A DNA stretch of 64,000 nucleotides from Venturia oleaginea. Lineage: Eukaryota; Ascomycota; Dothideomycetes; Venturiales; Venturiaceae. The notes below the pieces were generated by a model. That model ran no database searches. It was not told where the DNA came from and was given only the letters and a program-made list of their open reading frames with translations. The stretch spans positions 186,001-250,000 of the forward strand of contig JABMLP010000023.1 of assembly GCA_013176395.1 (NCBI GenBank). The letters run 5' to 3'. Each line of letters opens with the position of its first letter. Position 1 is the stretch's first letter. The translations under genes and the position numbers were made by a program. Positions 44,085-55,711 of the stretch are shown in pieces.

Positions 44085-45707
44085 TTACTCTCTCCCAACT
44101 TCAACATCATACTCCACATCCGTTCGGATAATGTACTTCGCTCCCTTCCTCACTCCAGTCCCCTCATGCAACAGTGCACCCTTGGCCTCTCCGTGCGGAA
44201 ACACAGCAACACCACCCATAACAGGTCGCATAGGATAAGCATTCATAACCCCTTCCCTCACACTTGGGACAAAGAAGGTTGTCTCCCCACCCTCGAATTC
44301 ATCATTCAGATAAATCAAAAAGGTGAACAGACTACTCTGTTTCGCATCTGCAGGTGAAGAATCGTACTGGTATTTCCTCGTGAGGGGTTCGATTCCCGAG
44401 GGAGGCCATGCGCCGTCGATATGACACCTATATTCGGCGCCGGGGACGTACCGATAGACTCTGAATCTGCGATTAATACCGCGGGCCTTTTTACCAGCGA
44501 TTTCTGAGGGCAAATGGGGTAAGACGCGGGCCCAGAGGGTGTCGTGGAAGGCTGGTCGACAACCCAATATACATTATGGGCCAAGATACTTGCTGCAGCG
44601 CCACCATCGCGGATAGGAGCGTCCGGAAGATATCCAACAGATTCCGTGGCTGCGATGATATTCCTGCATTCCTCGGGTGATAAAACGTCTTTGATGAGGC
44701 TGAGATTGGGAACCGTGGGGTGTTTGTGGTAGGTTGCTTGTTGGTGCGGTGTCGAAAGTGGTACTGTGCCATCGGGCGTGGCATAGACGACCGCATCATG
44801 AAGGTTAGGCGGCCTCCTCGCAGCTCCAGCCGTCCTCTCCACAACCTCGAATTTCCTGACGTCCAATGCTAAGGTCTTGAAGATACTTTTATCCACCACC
44901 GCCTCTCTCATTTTCCAACTACCCTCCCGGTCCTTTTTCAAACTCCACGTCTCTTGCAGACAGACCGGCTGCCCACTGACACCACCTTTCTGTCTCTCAT
45001 TTCCATCAACGGGTCCTGTAACGCGTAGAATGGAATCTAACACTCGCAAAAGCTCTAGATCTTTTTCTGTCCGCGGAACGGTGGTTTTGGAAACACCATC
45101 AACCTGCATACTCAACCCACTAACAACATCCAAATCTCTGACCCATCGACACAAAGCGCCGAGCTTAGGTGCCTCGCCTCGAATTCGCATCTCCGCCAGC
45201 AAAATCAACGCATCAGTCAACTTTCCATCCGTAAGAGCAGCGGATATCCTGGCAGTCAGATTTTTCTCATCTAATCTTGAGTCAGTTCTCGGTCTTCAGA
45301 TCTCCTACACTCGAACCCGAGAGAGACAGTAGCAAGATCAAAATACGGAAAGACTCACCACCAGCATTATTTGTACCTGTAGTACAAGCCATCCGAAAAT
45401 CATAGACCGCAGCCCTCAACTCCTTCGCCCCCTTGGCCTTGATTGCACTCGGATACCTCGTCAACGTCTTCAACGTATCAACCGCAATATCCAATTCTTC
45501 TTCCGAAATGATAGTCTGCAAGCTCTTCGGCTCATATTTATCCTTCTTCGTCAATTTCGTCTCAACGTCGGAATCAAGAGATACGTCCGGGGGTGGCGAG
45601 TCGACGTTGGAAGGGATGGTAGAACTGGATTGTTTGGAGGCTTTATTGGGGATGTAAACCTTTTCTTTGCCGTCTCGCTTTCTTTTGGTGTTTTTGGTTC
45701 GAGACAT
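44085..45707 (-). CDS. 2OG-Fe(II) dioxygenase, prolyl 4-hydroxylase-like; broken by one base
   Basis: Exons 45707-45359 and 45270-44085, joined through a CTGACTC branch to read DEKNLTARISAALTDGKL. Inside exon 2 the frame changes at about 44556: HNVYWVVDQ is followed, one base out, by FHDTLWARVLPHLP. Total coding length is 1535 nt, one short of a multiple of three, as expected for a single-base deletion (or an assembly error); otherwise the product would be 511 aa. The N-terminus is basic (KNTKRKRDGKEK). The C-terminal catalytic domain has Fe ligands His and Asp in YRCHIDGAW, the distal His in VAVFPHGEAKGALLHEG, and Arg/Lys of KYIIRTDVEY for 2-oxoglutarate. Hydroxylates a protein residue, target unknown. 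Confidence 0.82.
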
Positions 45708-46084
45708 TTTGGTTCGTTGATGTCTCAGGTTGGAGATTGGGAATCGGTTCGAGATTTCACTTTCGTGAGATAGGTCACGTGGAAGTTTCTTTTAGGCACA
45801 TCACGTTACTTTTTACTATATAGAGGACCTCTTTCTAATAGTATCACAGTTAACGCCTTCAATATTTGTGGGCATAGAACCCCAGGGCTGGATTTTCGTT
45901 CTCAGTAAAACACACAGAAAGTATGCCTTTTCTTCCAGAGCGGCATGTTCTACTCGTTGGGAAATGAGCCTTGTCGCTACTTCTTGCACCAAAAGTCAGA
46001 AAGCAGGCTGGGAGACCTCGGAATAATTATGCAAAGTCTCGGCCCAATTACTATTGATCCAAAATTTGTCCTTCTATCTTCAGA

Positions 46085-49022
46085 TCATAAGTTGTTATCC
46101 TTCTTGAACTTATCCCACGCCTCGTTCAGCGTACTGAAAACAGAGGCACTGATCATCTTCTGCTCTGTGGTAGCATTTTGAGAAATCTATCCGGGGACAT
46201 TAGCATCATATCAGTCAATAAAAATCCCGTTGACATACTTTATCAGGATGCACCTTTGCAATTGCCTTCATATAGCAAATCTTGACCTTATTCGGCATAA
46301 CCAAATCCTGCATCCCGACCTTATCCCAACCTGACCCCTCCCAGAGAACTTTATCCAAGCTCCCCAACAACGCTCTGATATTATCAGACTTCGTACCCTT
46401 CCAAGCAATCAACTTCGCGTCAACGACATCCGTAAGAGCAAATTTCTCATCATCAGCCTTCTCAGCTGCTGCTTTCGCTTCTCGTAGCTTGTTAACAGCT
46501 TCATGCTGCGATCCAGATCCCCCATTCAAATCCGCGACTGCCGAGGGGGTCGGTGCCGGCGGTGGAGCTTTTCGAGCTGCCGCTGGTCTAGGAGCAGGAC
46601 TAGGTCGGGCACTAGCACTACCACCAGCCTTTTCACAGCGGTTTCTTCCTTGAATACTGATATTCCCACCGACGCCAGTTTCAACGGCATCTTTCCATGC
46701 CTTGGCGGCATCGTTCCATTTCTCCATGTGCTCTAATGCTTCAGCCTTGCGCATAAGAGCCTTTCCATAAAATTCTTTCATGTCTTTCTCGCTCTCAGTG
46801 CCTCCTGGAGCGATCTTCTCCCCCTCACCACGCGATATTCCAATGGTTGAGAGTGCAGACTCGGCATCTGACACAGCGGCTTTGGGATCGCCGACTTTGA
46901 TGTTTGTCAGAGAGCGATTACACATGATGATAATGGTTACAGGATGGCCTGGTGGTATTCCACGAAGAGCACTGGTGTAATGTGTGTGCGCGGCTGAATA
47001 GTCACCACGTTTGAAAGCTTCTGTTCCATTCTGACGATGAGACGCTGACAGAGATAGAGCAGAAGGGGAGACTTGAGGGATACTCCGGGCTGGGGCCTTT
47101 GGACGCGTCGGGACGGGAACAAATTGTGGTCTTGTCACAGGACCCAAGGTTGCTGATGTTGAGCCATTCGTGAAAGGGTTTCTTGATTGATTAGGCGGTG
47201 AGCTGACCGGCGGCTGAGACGAGCCATTCGTTGGCGGTGCAGATACTGGTTGTGCTTCTGTCTGAGCCGCAGGCCTTCTCCTTCGAGAAGAGCTCACAAC
47301 GACTTCAGCAGCCTGCTGTTCCACTTCCTGTCGAGTCGGTTTTTGAGCGGGCTTGGGCGGCAGTTGTTGTGCAGGCATCTGTTGCAGTCTCGGCTGTGGT
47401 GATGCTCGTCCTGAAACTGAGTCTATAGAAGGTGATTGCATTTGCAGCTTTTCATCTTGGAAAGGATTATGTGATGCTCGCGGCGGAGCTTGCTTGGTGG
47501 CTCTCGATGGTCGGCCAGCGCCAGACTCAAGCATAGCAGCTTCATTGGTGACTTCGGCCACTGGTGCTTTACCCTTGTTGACACTTCCCTGCCTCTCAGC
47601 TTCTTCTCGAAGCTGAGCCTCTCTCATCCACTTGGGCTGGCTTGGATCCCCCCCATCCTGTTGGAACTCTGCAACAGCTTTTTGAACCTTCTTCTGACTC
47701 GTTTTCCATAACGAATTGGCGGATTTGAACAAAGTAGAGCCAATATCTTGGGCATACTTTGTGACATCCTTTTCAGAGGCCGGCGATCGATTGTCCTTAG
47801 TTCGAGAGCCAGACCTGGCGCGCTCATCTTCCTCCCGCAGCCACGAAGGCATGGATGGATCTCGTGTTTCTCTCGGTGGCCTGCTTCTGTGTTGCGCATC
47901 TGGTTCTGCTGAACCTGTGTGTTCTGGTTGACTTGGACGACCCCGAGATCTTTGTTTTGCCTCTTCATGGGCTTGGTTCAGCAATATACCCACTGCTCCT
48001 TGCACGTCGGTTCCAGATTCGGTCTGAGCCAGAGCTATGGCTGCCTTATTTGCTGGAAATCCCATGCCTACAAGTTCAGCTACTGCTTTATCCGCTGGGC
48101 CTTGCGGCAGATCATTTTCTTGCTCTGTTGCCCAATCCGATGACCGAGTAGTTGTTCGTTCCGCTGACGCTGGCTTGGATTGTGGCTTGGGAATTTCTGA
48201 TACAGGCATTCCAAGCATTCCAAGAATATCGTCGTCGTCGTTATTTGTAGGAGGTGAGGGCGCTGAAGAGTTCGACTTCTGCTTCATCTGACTGAGACCA
48301 AATGGGTCATCGTCGTCCGTGAAATCGAACTGTTCGTTGCTCGATACAGGTATGACGGGACCTCGACTTGTGATCGGTAATGTAGCAGTCGTACTCCTGC
48401 CACTAGTGGCATTTTGAGGCGGCGGGAAGTGGCTCGAAGCGTCTACAGGTGCAGAGGAATTGAAAGCCGCCAGTATATCATCCGCATCTGGCGATTGTGT
48501 TGCTTTTCTCAGAGCATCACCATTTAGACCTGCAAAAGGCTTGTTGATTGTACTAGATAGTCCGGCACCGGGTGGAGGTGATATCGTTTGCATGCTTGGA
48601 GTTGATATGCCGCTTGAAGCGCCGCTCCTATTTCCCAGTCCGTCCCAGAATGCTCCATGCTGTGATCCATAGTGACTCTCAAGCTTCGACCTCTTCTCCG
48701 CCTCTTGCCTGGCCTTTTTCTCTAGCAATTGCTTTTGCCTCTCCTGCAGCGAAAGGTTGTTCTGGACCTTGTTTGCTCCCCCTGACAACAGCCCGGCAAA
48801 ACTGTCATTTGCTGGTGTAGAGGGCTTCGAGAGAAGTTTCGGAGTCGTCCGTGATAAATTATTGAGGCCCTGAAAAGCTGCTTGCGGTGTAGATCTCCCC
48901 GAGTTCGATGGCGAGGGGGTTGGACGTAGTGAAGGGTACGAGTACGCAGAGTTCGTCGTGGTTTGCGATGTGGCATTGTTGTTGGCCATTACGTTCCAAT
49001 CCAAGCCAGATAGGTCGTCCAT
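46085..49022 (-). CDS. swa2: Auxilin-like clathrin uncoating protein Swa2
   Basis: Two exons, 49022-46239 and 46186-46085 (GTATGT...GCTAATG...GATAG); product 961 aa. The N-terminal half is disordered with DDPFGL, NPF and DDDDILGML-type clathrin/adaptor motifs. A UBA domain lies at about 304-350 (AVAELVGMGFPANKAAIALAQ), TPR helices at about 664-795 (NGTEAFKRGDYSAAHTHYTSAL; KALMRKAEALEHMEKWNDA), and a C-terminal J domain with the HPD motif at the exon junction (KVHPDK, then ATTEQKMISASVFSTLNEAWDKFK). This UBA-TPR-J order is that of yeast Swa2/Aux1, which recruits Hsp70 (Ssa1) to strip clathrin from vesicles. The second exon is needed to complete the J domain. Confidence 0.95.
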
Positions 49023-49693
49023 TTTAGCTAGAGTTGGATTTCGATATCAGGGGTGACGTGATATAGTATAAGGCATGTAGTAAGAGTGGAGCTGGGTCTT
49101 GCTTTCGTGTATTCGTTTTGAGGCCTCCCGAAAACGCTGCCACATTCGGATCGACTTCCGCCCCCTGTTGATGGGTATCAACTGTAACTTAAACAATAAT
49201 CCAAGCTTAGCTAACTACTTGTCAACTGTGATCAAGTTTATTCAGGGAACCGGAAGCGCATCAGAAACTTTTCATTCACGAATTGCCCTTCTCATAGCCA
49301 TCGGAGCCACAAATGATTGCCCACTATCGTATTCAAACAGAAGGTATTGCAAGATTATAATCATTTTTTAGGACATATCGTGCTATGGTACATATTCCAT
49401 TCTCCATGCAATGTAGAGGTATCATGTTCCGAAAAGTCCCTCCCGCCCAATACCTCCTAACCGTCGTGATGAATCCAGCACTTTTGGAGCGCTTCCGTAA
49501 ATGCTCATGATGCTTAAAAACTGCTGCAGCACACCCAGAAGGCCACATGCTCCACTTCCGGTGTCTAGTACGCCGCTGAGATCAGTTTAAGCCCTTTGTA
49601 AACGCCTGTCGCTGATGAGTAAACGCCGTAATTTCGATTTCGTGTCATCGCAAGGTATAATGTCGTATATGAGTGCCATGAGAAGAACTGCAT
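49023..49693. other. Intergenic 0.67 kb
   Basis: Promoter side of swa2 and 3' flank of eIF4E; only short frames. Confidence 0.55.
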
Positions 49694-50566
49694 TTAGCAG
49701 CTGTATTTGGCCTTAGCACGACTGCTGCCAGAATGTGCCGCGTCGGTGTGGCCAGAGAACTCAACCACCTCGCTGGCAGGCAAGCCGAGGGTCTCCTTGA
49801 AGCGTCCACCAATCTTCACCAAGATCTCGCTGCCTTGCTGAGGGGTCCTGCCTTTGCCGCCTGCTGTGTTGCCGTCTCCACCTCCGGGGAAAGGCTTTCC
49901 AGTGCTCTTGGTCCAGAGACCAACACGGTAGAAGCCCTTACGAACGTTGACTACGACACCCATGACCTCGCCATCGTCCTCGTCCTCGAGGGTCTCACCG
50001 ACAGCGGCGAGCATGACATGGAGCCAAAGCTGGTTGATGTCGACGGCCTTCTTGTCCTTGAACTGGAACGCCCACTTTCCACCGTGCTTGTTCTGGGGGT
50101 CTTCCCATTCTGGGCGGACACCTGCCTTGAAGAGATGGTAATCGGATTTCACAGCAAGTTCGGAGGCAGGGGTGATGTTATTCTACACGTGGTGTAAGTC
50201 ACTGCGTAACTCTTGGTGGAAATGTCCATGACTTACATAGATGCCCCAGAACTCCTCAACGGAATCGAACGAGATGACCTGCTTGAGCAGCTCGTTCCAG
50301 TTATCGTTCTGTGAGAAACGTCAGCGCACTAAAACCTCTTCAAAAGGAACGGTCTTGCCTACCTTGCCGGTTGGAGGCTTGGTGAACCACAAAGTCCACT
50401 TGTTCATCAAGGGATGCTTGACAGTGAAGTTCTCCGGGTCATGGAAGACAGTAATGGGCTCGCTGTTGAAGGGCGCACCGAAGTTATCGCCGTTGGCACT
50501 CATGGTGCCGTCTGGAGAGATTGGGATGGTGTCGAGAGGGACGGGTTGAGAGGCGACGCTTGTCAT
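49694..50566 (-). CDS. eif4e: Translation initiation factor eIF4E (mRNA cap-binding)
   Basis: Three exons, 50566-50363, 50308-50237 and 50182-49694, all phase 0; product 254 aa. Core features: HPLMNKWTLWFTKPP, ISFDSVEEFWGIYNNI, GVRPEWEDPQNKHGGKW with the cap-stacking Trp and the neighbouring Glu that reads the 7-methylguanine, and QLWLHVMLAAVGE that forms the dorsal face for eIF4G. GFYRVGLWTKS carries basic residues for the cap phosphates. The C-terminal extension after GRFKETLGLP is Ser/Ala-rich and longer than in yeast Cdc33. The second exon is only 24 codons. Confidence 0.96.
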
Positions 50567-51242
50567 GATGGTGGCCGGTGTGATTTAGAGTGGTTTTCAG
50601 AATGCGGCTTGGGTACGGGTACCAATGTGCGTGTGCGTTGCGCCGGGTAGAAGCAAGCGGCGTGGATGAAGGGGTTGTTGAGGTGAGGAGTCGATAGTAA
50701 GGTTGAGAAGGAAGAGGTGATTTTGTTTGCTGAAAGATGAGAATCGAGGCGAGTTGGTTGCGACTTCTGCTGCTCTGATGTTCGCACTTCCTCTGCCATT
50801 CCAAGCTTTCGGACTTCCTTCTCGAAGCTCTTGGCACTGGCAGACAGCGCGGATCTTTGTGTTACTCCGGCGAACCTAACCTAATATGTTTACAACATGT
50901 CCCAATCATGCTCGATTGATTATGTTTACATACTGTGCGAGAGACAACACGCGTGCCAGAATCACCCGGGTCTCCACAGCCTGTTCTCAGCATTTGATGC
51001 AGGCAGAGAGCCACCCGGCCAACACGGAGGAACAGAATGCCAAAAGCTCTGGGCATCCATTGCGCGTCGAGTGTCCTGGACGCCATCAAAAGTCACAGGA
51101 ATGGGCTCATAATCACGCGTGACATCATTGTATGCAGCCTTGTCAACCCATCGGAAGGCAACCTTCTGTCAAGCCCTTTCTTATTGATACAAGAACCGTC
51201 ACATCACTCGCATCCATCACTTCCTGAATCAAACTCGTCAGC
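50567..51242. promoter_or_regulatory. Divergent promoter region, eIF4E and lactate dehydrogenase
   Basis: 676 bp between the two start codons. No gene inside. The eIF4E side has pyrimidine-rich leader sequence; no clear TATA box. Confidence 0.5.
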
Positions 51243-52291
51243 ATGGATGGTCCAAAGCTCACCTCCCACATTGCCATCCTGGGCGCTGGTTCCGTAGGCT
51301 CCGCAATCGCATATGCCTTGATTCTAAACCCCATCGCTGGCGACATTCTTCTCGTTGACCCACAGGAGGAGATGCGAGATGCTCAAGTCAAGGACCTGTC
51401 AGACGCAACGTTTCATGGAAGCACAGAATGCAGAGTCAGAGCTGGAACCCACAAAGAAGCAGGGCAGTGTGATATCGTGGTCATCACGGCTGGGGCAAAG
51501 CAGAAGAAGGGTAACATCATGATGCTCTTTTGCTAGTGGCGCCTTGGAATGCTGACGTTGATCAGGAGAATCTCGTACAGATCTCATTGGCCGCAACCAG
51601 AAGATCTTGAAGAGTGCCATCAACGACATGAAACCGTTTAAAGAGGACGCCATTTTACTTCTGGTTGCAAACCCTGTCGATATCTTGACCTTCTTTGCTC
51701 AAAAATATTCGGGTCTACCACGAACCCAGGTCATCGGAACAGGAACATTCTTGGACTCATCCAGACTACGAGGGTTCCTTGCTAAGGAGGCCGAGGTCTC
51801 AGCCAGCTCCATCGACGCTTTTGTGCTGGGTGAACATGGCGAGTCTCAATTTGTGAGTGTATGTAACATTGCTTGCGTACTCAGCACTCACAGTTTAGGT
51901 GGCATGGTCAATTGCGACTATTGCAGGTGTGCCAATCAGCACAGCCTTGCCAGGAGATAAACTGAATCGTCAAGAAATTGCCGATGCGACCAGGAACAAA
52001 GCAGCCTCAATCATCAACACCAAAGGTGCGACCAACTACGGTATCGGGGCAGTCACCTCCAGCATATGCAAGTCTATTCTTCACGATCATCGAAACATTC
52101 GTCCGGTCAGCCACTTCGTTGAGAGTCTGGATGTCTGTATCAGTGTCTTGACCGTGCTCGGCAGAAAGGGCATTGTTCGCAGTCTGCCCGTTCATTTGAG
52201 CGAAGATGAGCAAAAGAAATTGCAGGATTCAGCGAAGAGCTTGCGCGGGATAATTGATGATGCTGAGAAACATGAAAATGGTGGTGCTTGA
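51243..52291 (+). CDS. ldh: L-lactate dehydrogenase
   Basis: Three exons, 51243-51510, 51566-51852 and 51899-52291; product 315 aa, normal for the family. The Rossmann motif is ILGAGSVGSAIAYAL. The substrate loop reads ITAGAKQKKGESR, with Gln at the lactate-specific position (malate dehydrogenases carry Arg) and the mobile-loop Arg after it. NPVDILT, the Asp/Arg pair in GTFLDSSRLR and the proton-relay His in LGEHGESQF complete the active site. The enzyme interconverts pyruvate and L-lactate with NAD(H) in the cytosol. LDH of this type is patchy among filamentous fungi, so horizontal origin or loss in relatives is possible, but codon style here matches the neighbours. Confidence 0.93.
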
Positions 52292-52919
52292 AATTTGAGC
52301 ACACGAGTGGCCTGATCTTCAGCTCTGTTACAAGGATAAAGCAAGTAGCTAGTCTGCTTCCAAGACAGTTTGAGTCCTGTGCGCCCAAGGAGCGAAGACT
52401 GGGTTCTGTTGGCGCGTTTCTGACAACCACGTCGTCCAGCGTCTTGTCCTACCTCGACTTCATCATGAAATCAATGTAATCAAATTTCAGTTGCACTTCA
52501 CACCCTAGGACCACGCGCCACTCGAACAACAAGACCAACTGAACCTTACTTCCAAGGTGTTTCGTTGGTTCGAGAATGTTGCACCGGGTCCTTTCATGTC
52601 ACTTTGTTTGGGTGGCGACATGACTATCACTATACGCAAATGCATCTGGAGCCAAGTTTCTCGGCGTGCGAATTCCTTCTCCCTCAACAGAATAAAGCTA
52701 AGGATCCAGACATAATATCAATTTTCAGGTTTGTTGGCCTCATCGCGCTCGTGTATATCTGAGTACAGGACCCGGCGAAGTGAAAAGACAATTGTGTCTA
52801 GTGGTTTATTGGCCAGAAACCCAATTGAACTTGTACCTGGCGCTATCTTTCATCTGTAAAGCTCCATCTACGCACGCGCTTCAGCATCATCAACTTTCAA
52901 ACACCAGTTAGTTCCCTCA
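52292..52919. other. Intergenic 0.63 kb
   Basis: No supported gene; promoter side of the metallopeptidase remnant. Confidence 0.5.
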
Positions 52920-54157
52920 ATGCAGCCAAATGGAGAGATGCAGACTGAGCCAAATCTCATTGTCCCCCAAAATGACTGCGTCCGACTTTCACGACTTTCA
53001 GTGGAGTACGGAGACTGCGATCCGACAGCAAGCACTGGTCGAATATTGCTTCACAATTACACTGTTTACCATGACGAGAACGGGGCCCAACGCATAAGAT
53101 GGCTCAATCGTGAGTTTATTCCTCGATTACAGCAGTCTACAAATCGCCGTAGCATAATCGACAAACATGAATATGGCGTGGAATATCTCGAATATATCAG
53201 AAGGATCAGCAGTTCTCCTTCCGAACCCCGGCCCACACTGGGAACATGTGGTGTGACTATCATACTGTGCTTTGAAACTGAAATCGACAAAGTCCTAATG
53301 GAAGAACTAGTCAAGACAGGCATTAAGATATTGCATGATGCGCTTGATAAGAACTTGCCACCAGATATCAGGTCCGGGGTCATATTTTCTCTTCAAAAGG
53401 TTTGCATCAAAAGGGCTGAAGATCAGCCGGATACCTGGGTCCATGTGAAAAGGTCTGCCCTAGGCGTGAGATTCAAAGGACGTAGGTTGAGACGATCCTA
53501 TCAGCCATATGCGAACGGAAATCACCAGTTGGAACTCGACTCCTTCACAACCAAAAATGGGACGAATAACATCGTCCATGAACTAGGTGAGTGTCGCACA
53601 TTCCAGGCATAGGCAAAAACTGATAGATTTGAACAGGCCATATACTTGAGTAATGCCGCCTTTCAATTATTCATAGGTCTAACATTCCTGACTCTCTGAT
53701 ACCGGCGACTAGATGCGGCAGAACACATCAAGCTCAACTGCAAAGATCTCAATGGCTACGATGATCTCCGCAAATACTTGGAGACGCACCCAATAATTGA
53801 TCCCACCCGATCATCAGACCATATTCACATGGATTAAGACATTTGCCAAAAAGACTTGGTTGCCAAAGCATTTGCTGCTGACCATGCGAGAAAGCCAGAG
53901 GCTTTCATGTCCATTCCAAGGGATTGTCCAACATTTGAGGTATCCACGCTGCTACCGTGGGTTTCAACCGGCACGGCTGCATTACTCGATCAATTCAATG
54001 CAGGTTCGGTGATGATGTATCCTGGCTTCACTGATCTCAGAAAGAATCAAAAGATTGTTTCTCCTAATGTGTCGAATGATCTTGATGTGGCTGCAGTGAA
54101 GCTGATCTACCCTGAACGGAAGACTCACGACATTCGAGGTGGTGCAAAGACAGGTAG
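52920..54157 (+). pseudogene. Zinc metallopeptidase gene (HEXXH, astacin/M12-like), disrupted
   Basis: Exon 52920-53586 ends in NIVHELG; after a GTGAGT intron, 53637 continues GHILE, completing HELGH, the zinc-binding HExxH. A further intron (GTAATG at 53650 to CGGCAG at 53721) leads to EHIKLNCKDLNGYDDLRKYLE. The frame then meets TAA at 53835-53837, but the same frame stays open to about 54150 and encodes DICQKDLVAKAFAADHARKP, SVMMYPGFTDLR (Met-turn-like) and DLDVAAVKLIYPER, the usual end of fungal metallopeptidases of this type. The third zinc ligand (HExxHxxGxxH) is not clearly kept. The transposon at 54160 begins directly after the remnant. Protein-degrading activity is probably lost. Confidence 0.6.
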
Positions 54158-54159
54158 GT

Positions 54160-54214
54160 CCACAGGGTTCCTCAAATCTGACTGCGCAGGGCGCTCGGAC
54201 CCACCATCCCATCT
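54160..54214 (+). repeat. Left terminal inverted repeat, 55 bp
   Basis: Exact reverse complement of 55327-55381. Confidence 0.95.
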
Positions 54215-54259
54215 CAATCTCCACGTATACACCAACTTATCGCCCAATTTACCACCACC

Positions 54260-55301
54260 ATGGCGCCTAGAACACCCAAAAGAAAGACTGCAAGGCGAAA
54301 ATATGATACCACGAAGAGAATGCGATTTTTTCAGGCCTGGGATTGCAAGAATGAGGCCGACGGCGTCGGTACAATCGCATACCTCCCTGAAATAAATATA
54401 CCAACTTCTACCGCACGTAGTTGGCTTAAACTACGAGAACTTATTGGTGATGCAGCATTCAGATCACAGAGAAAGAGCAGTTGCATCATAGGGCGGCCTA
54501 CCAAAGTATCTGCTTCAGATCTTACCCGCCTTACGAACCAAGATGACCCCATACACGAAAAAGGCTGACAGGAACAAGCCAATTCCTGCCCCGGCAAGCC
54601 TTCCGCAAAGACATTACAGCGTCACGTATACAATGCAGGGGCTAGGCGATTCAAGAAGCGTTATCAGAAGCAGATATCCCAGGCAAATCGGCCAAAGAGG
54701 GTTGAATACGGTAAAGAACACGAGAAAAAGACCATACTAGGCTTCTGGAGTTGGATTTGGTTCACAGATGAAGCCAGTCAAGCAGTCTAAACAACTCAAA
54801 TACGAGCTGGATTCAGTGTACCAAGCCCGGCTGAAGGTCTGGCAAGACCTTAAGGCAAAGGAGGACGAAACACCAAAAGGAAACTGCATGACATAGGTTT
54901 TCTACGCCAAAAAGATACTGCCGCAACACATTGAAGCTATTCAGGCCTTGGAGAAGCGTCACCAGCGCAAATACTGGCTTCAAGAGGATGGTGATCCTTC
55001 TCACGGAATCAAGTCACCTAACAGTGACCCTGCAGTCATACAAAGAGAAGCAGACCTTCTATTACTTATTCACCCTCCTCAATCATGTGATCTCAATCCC
55101 ATTGAGTCTTGTTGGAACATCATTAAGTCCAGATTAGCTGGCAGGAGGTGGTCGTCGGTGGCTCATTTCAAGGCTGAAATCCAGGCAGAATGGGACAAGA
55201 TAACGCTCACAATGATACGGAAAAGGATCAGAGAGATGCCAGAAAGATGTAAGATGATTCAGCAAAAACCAGAGATCCATTGCAAGCCAAACGTGTGGTA
55301 A
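54260..55301 (+). pseudogene. Transposase of the Tc1/mariner-type element, inactivated
   Basis: ATG at 54260 opens MAPRTPKRKTARRKYDTTKRM, followed by a helix-turn-helix-like part (TSTARSWLKLRELIG; GRPTKVS). Stop TGA at 54566-54568; the same frame goes on to WSWIWFTDEASQ, which holds the first catalytic Asp. The rest is in another frame: a TAG within NCMT-VFYAKKILPQHI, then LQEDGDPSHG (second Asp) and PPQSCDLNPIESCWNIIKSRL (catalytic Glu), 38 residues after the second Asp. So it is a DDE_3-type transposase with about DD38E spacing, broken by at least two stops and one frameshift. The TAG and TGA could be C-to-T changes, compatible with mild RIP, not proven. Confidence 0.75.
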
Positions 55302-55326
55302 ATAGCATAATACATTCAAGTTCAAA

Positions 55327-55381
55327 AGATGGGATGGTGGGTCCGAGCGCCCTGCGCAGTCAGATTTGAGGAACCCTGTGG
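55327..55381 (-). repeat. Right terminal inverted repeat, 55 bp
   Basis: Exact reverse complement of 54160-54214. Confidence 0.95.
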
Positions 55382-55711
55382 TCCAAGTTGATGTTGACAA
55401 AGCAAAGAGCGGATGAGGTGTGCTTAGATCAGATGAGTTTGTCTCGATATAGTTTGAATCTTGAATTTTGATTGCGAAGATGCTTTCTGTAGCGATGTGA
55501 ACTGTGAAGTGACCGATGCGCGATGCTTGCAGCGGATCCCGCCGTGTTGTGTAATGGAAGGGGTGTTAACGCTGTCATGGTGCGGCCTAAAAGCGCACGA
55601 CTCATGACTCGAGCTTGTTTACATTCTCCATTTTCAAACAACAAATCCATCCATCCCGCCATTCTTCACCCAACCGACTGCGGCTTGCCCACGATTGGCG
55701 ATATACACAGC
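55382..55711. promoter_or_regulatory. Upstream region of the kinesin-5 gene
   Basis: 330 bp between the transposon and the kinesin ATG. An in-frame stretch from 55523 is open but has no conserved character, so it is treated as leader. The transposon end is only 330 bp from the start codon and could affect the promoter. Confidence 0.45.

Larger units (their letters stand above)
54160..55381 (+). mobile_element. Tc1/mariner-superfamily DNA transposon with perfect 55-bp TIRs
   Basis: The 55 nt at 54160-54214 (start CCACAGGGTTCC) and at 55327-55381 are exact reverse complements; GGT/GGA outside them may extend the repeat with one mismatch. Length 1222 bp. The interior encodes a decayed DDE transposase. 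I cannot fix the target duplication: TA precedes GGTCC on the left, but AAG follows GGTCC on the right. Perfect TIRs beside a dead transposase suggest either recent mobilisation by an enzyme made elsewhere or mutation/assembly error in the interior. Confidence 0.88.

Noticed and set aside
44378..44400. GGTTCGATTCC resembles a tRNA B box
   Set aside because: It lies inside the conserved coding sequence of the dioxygenase, and no A box or cloverleaf can be drawn around it.
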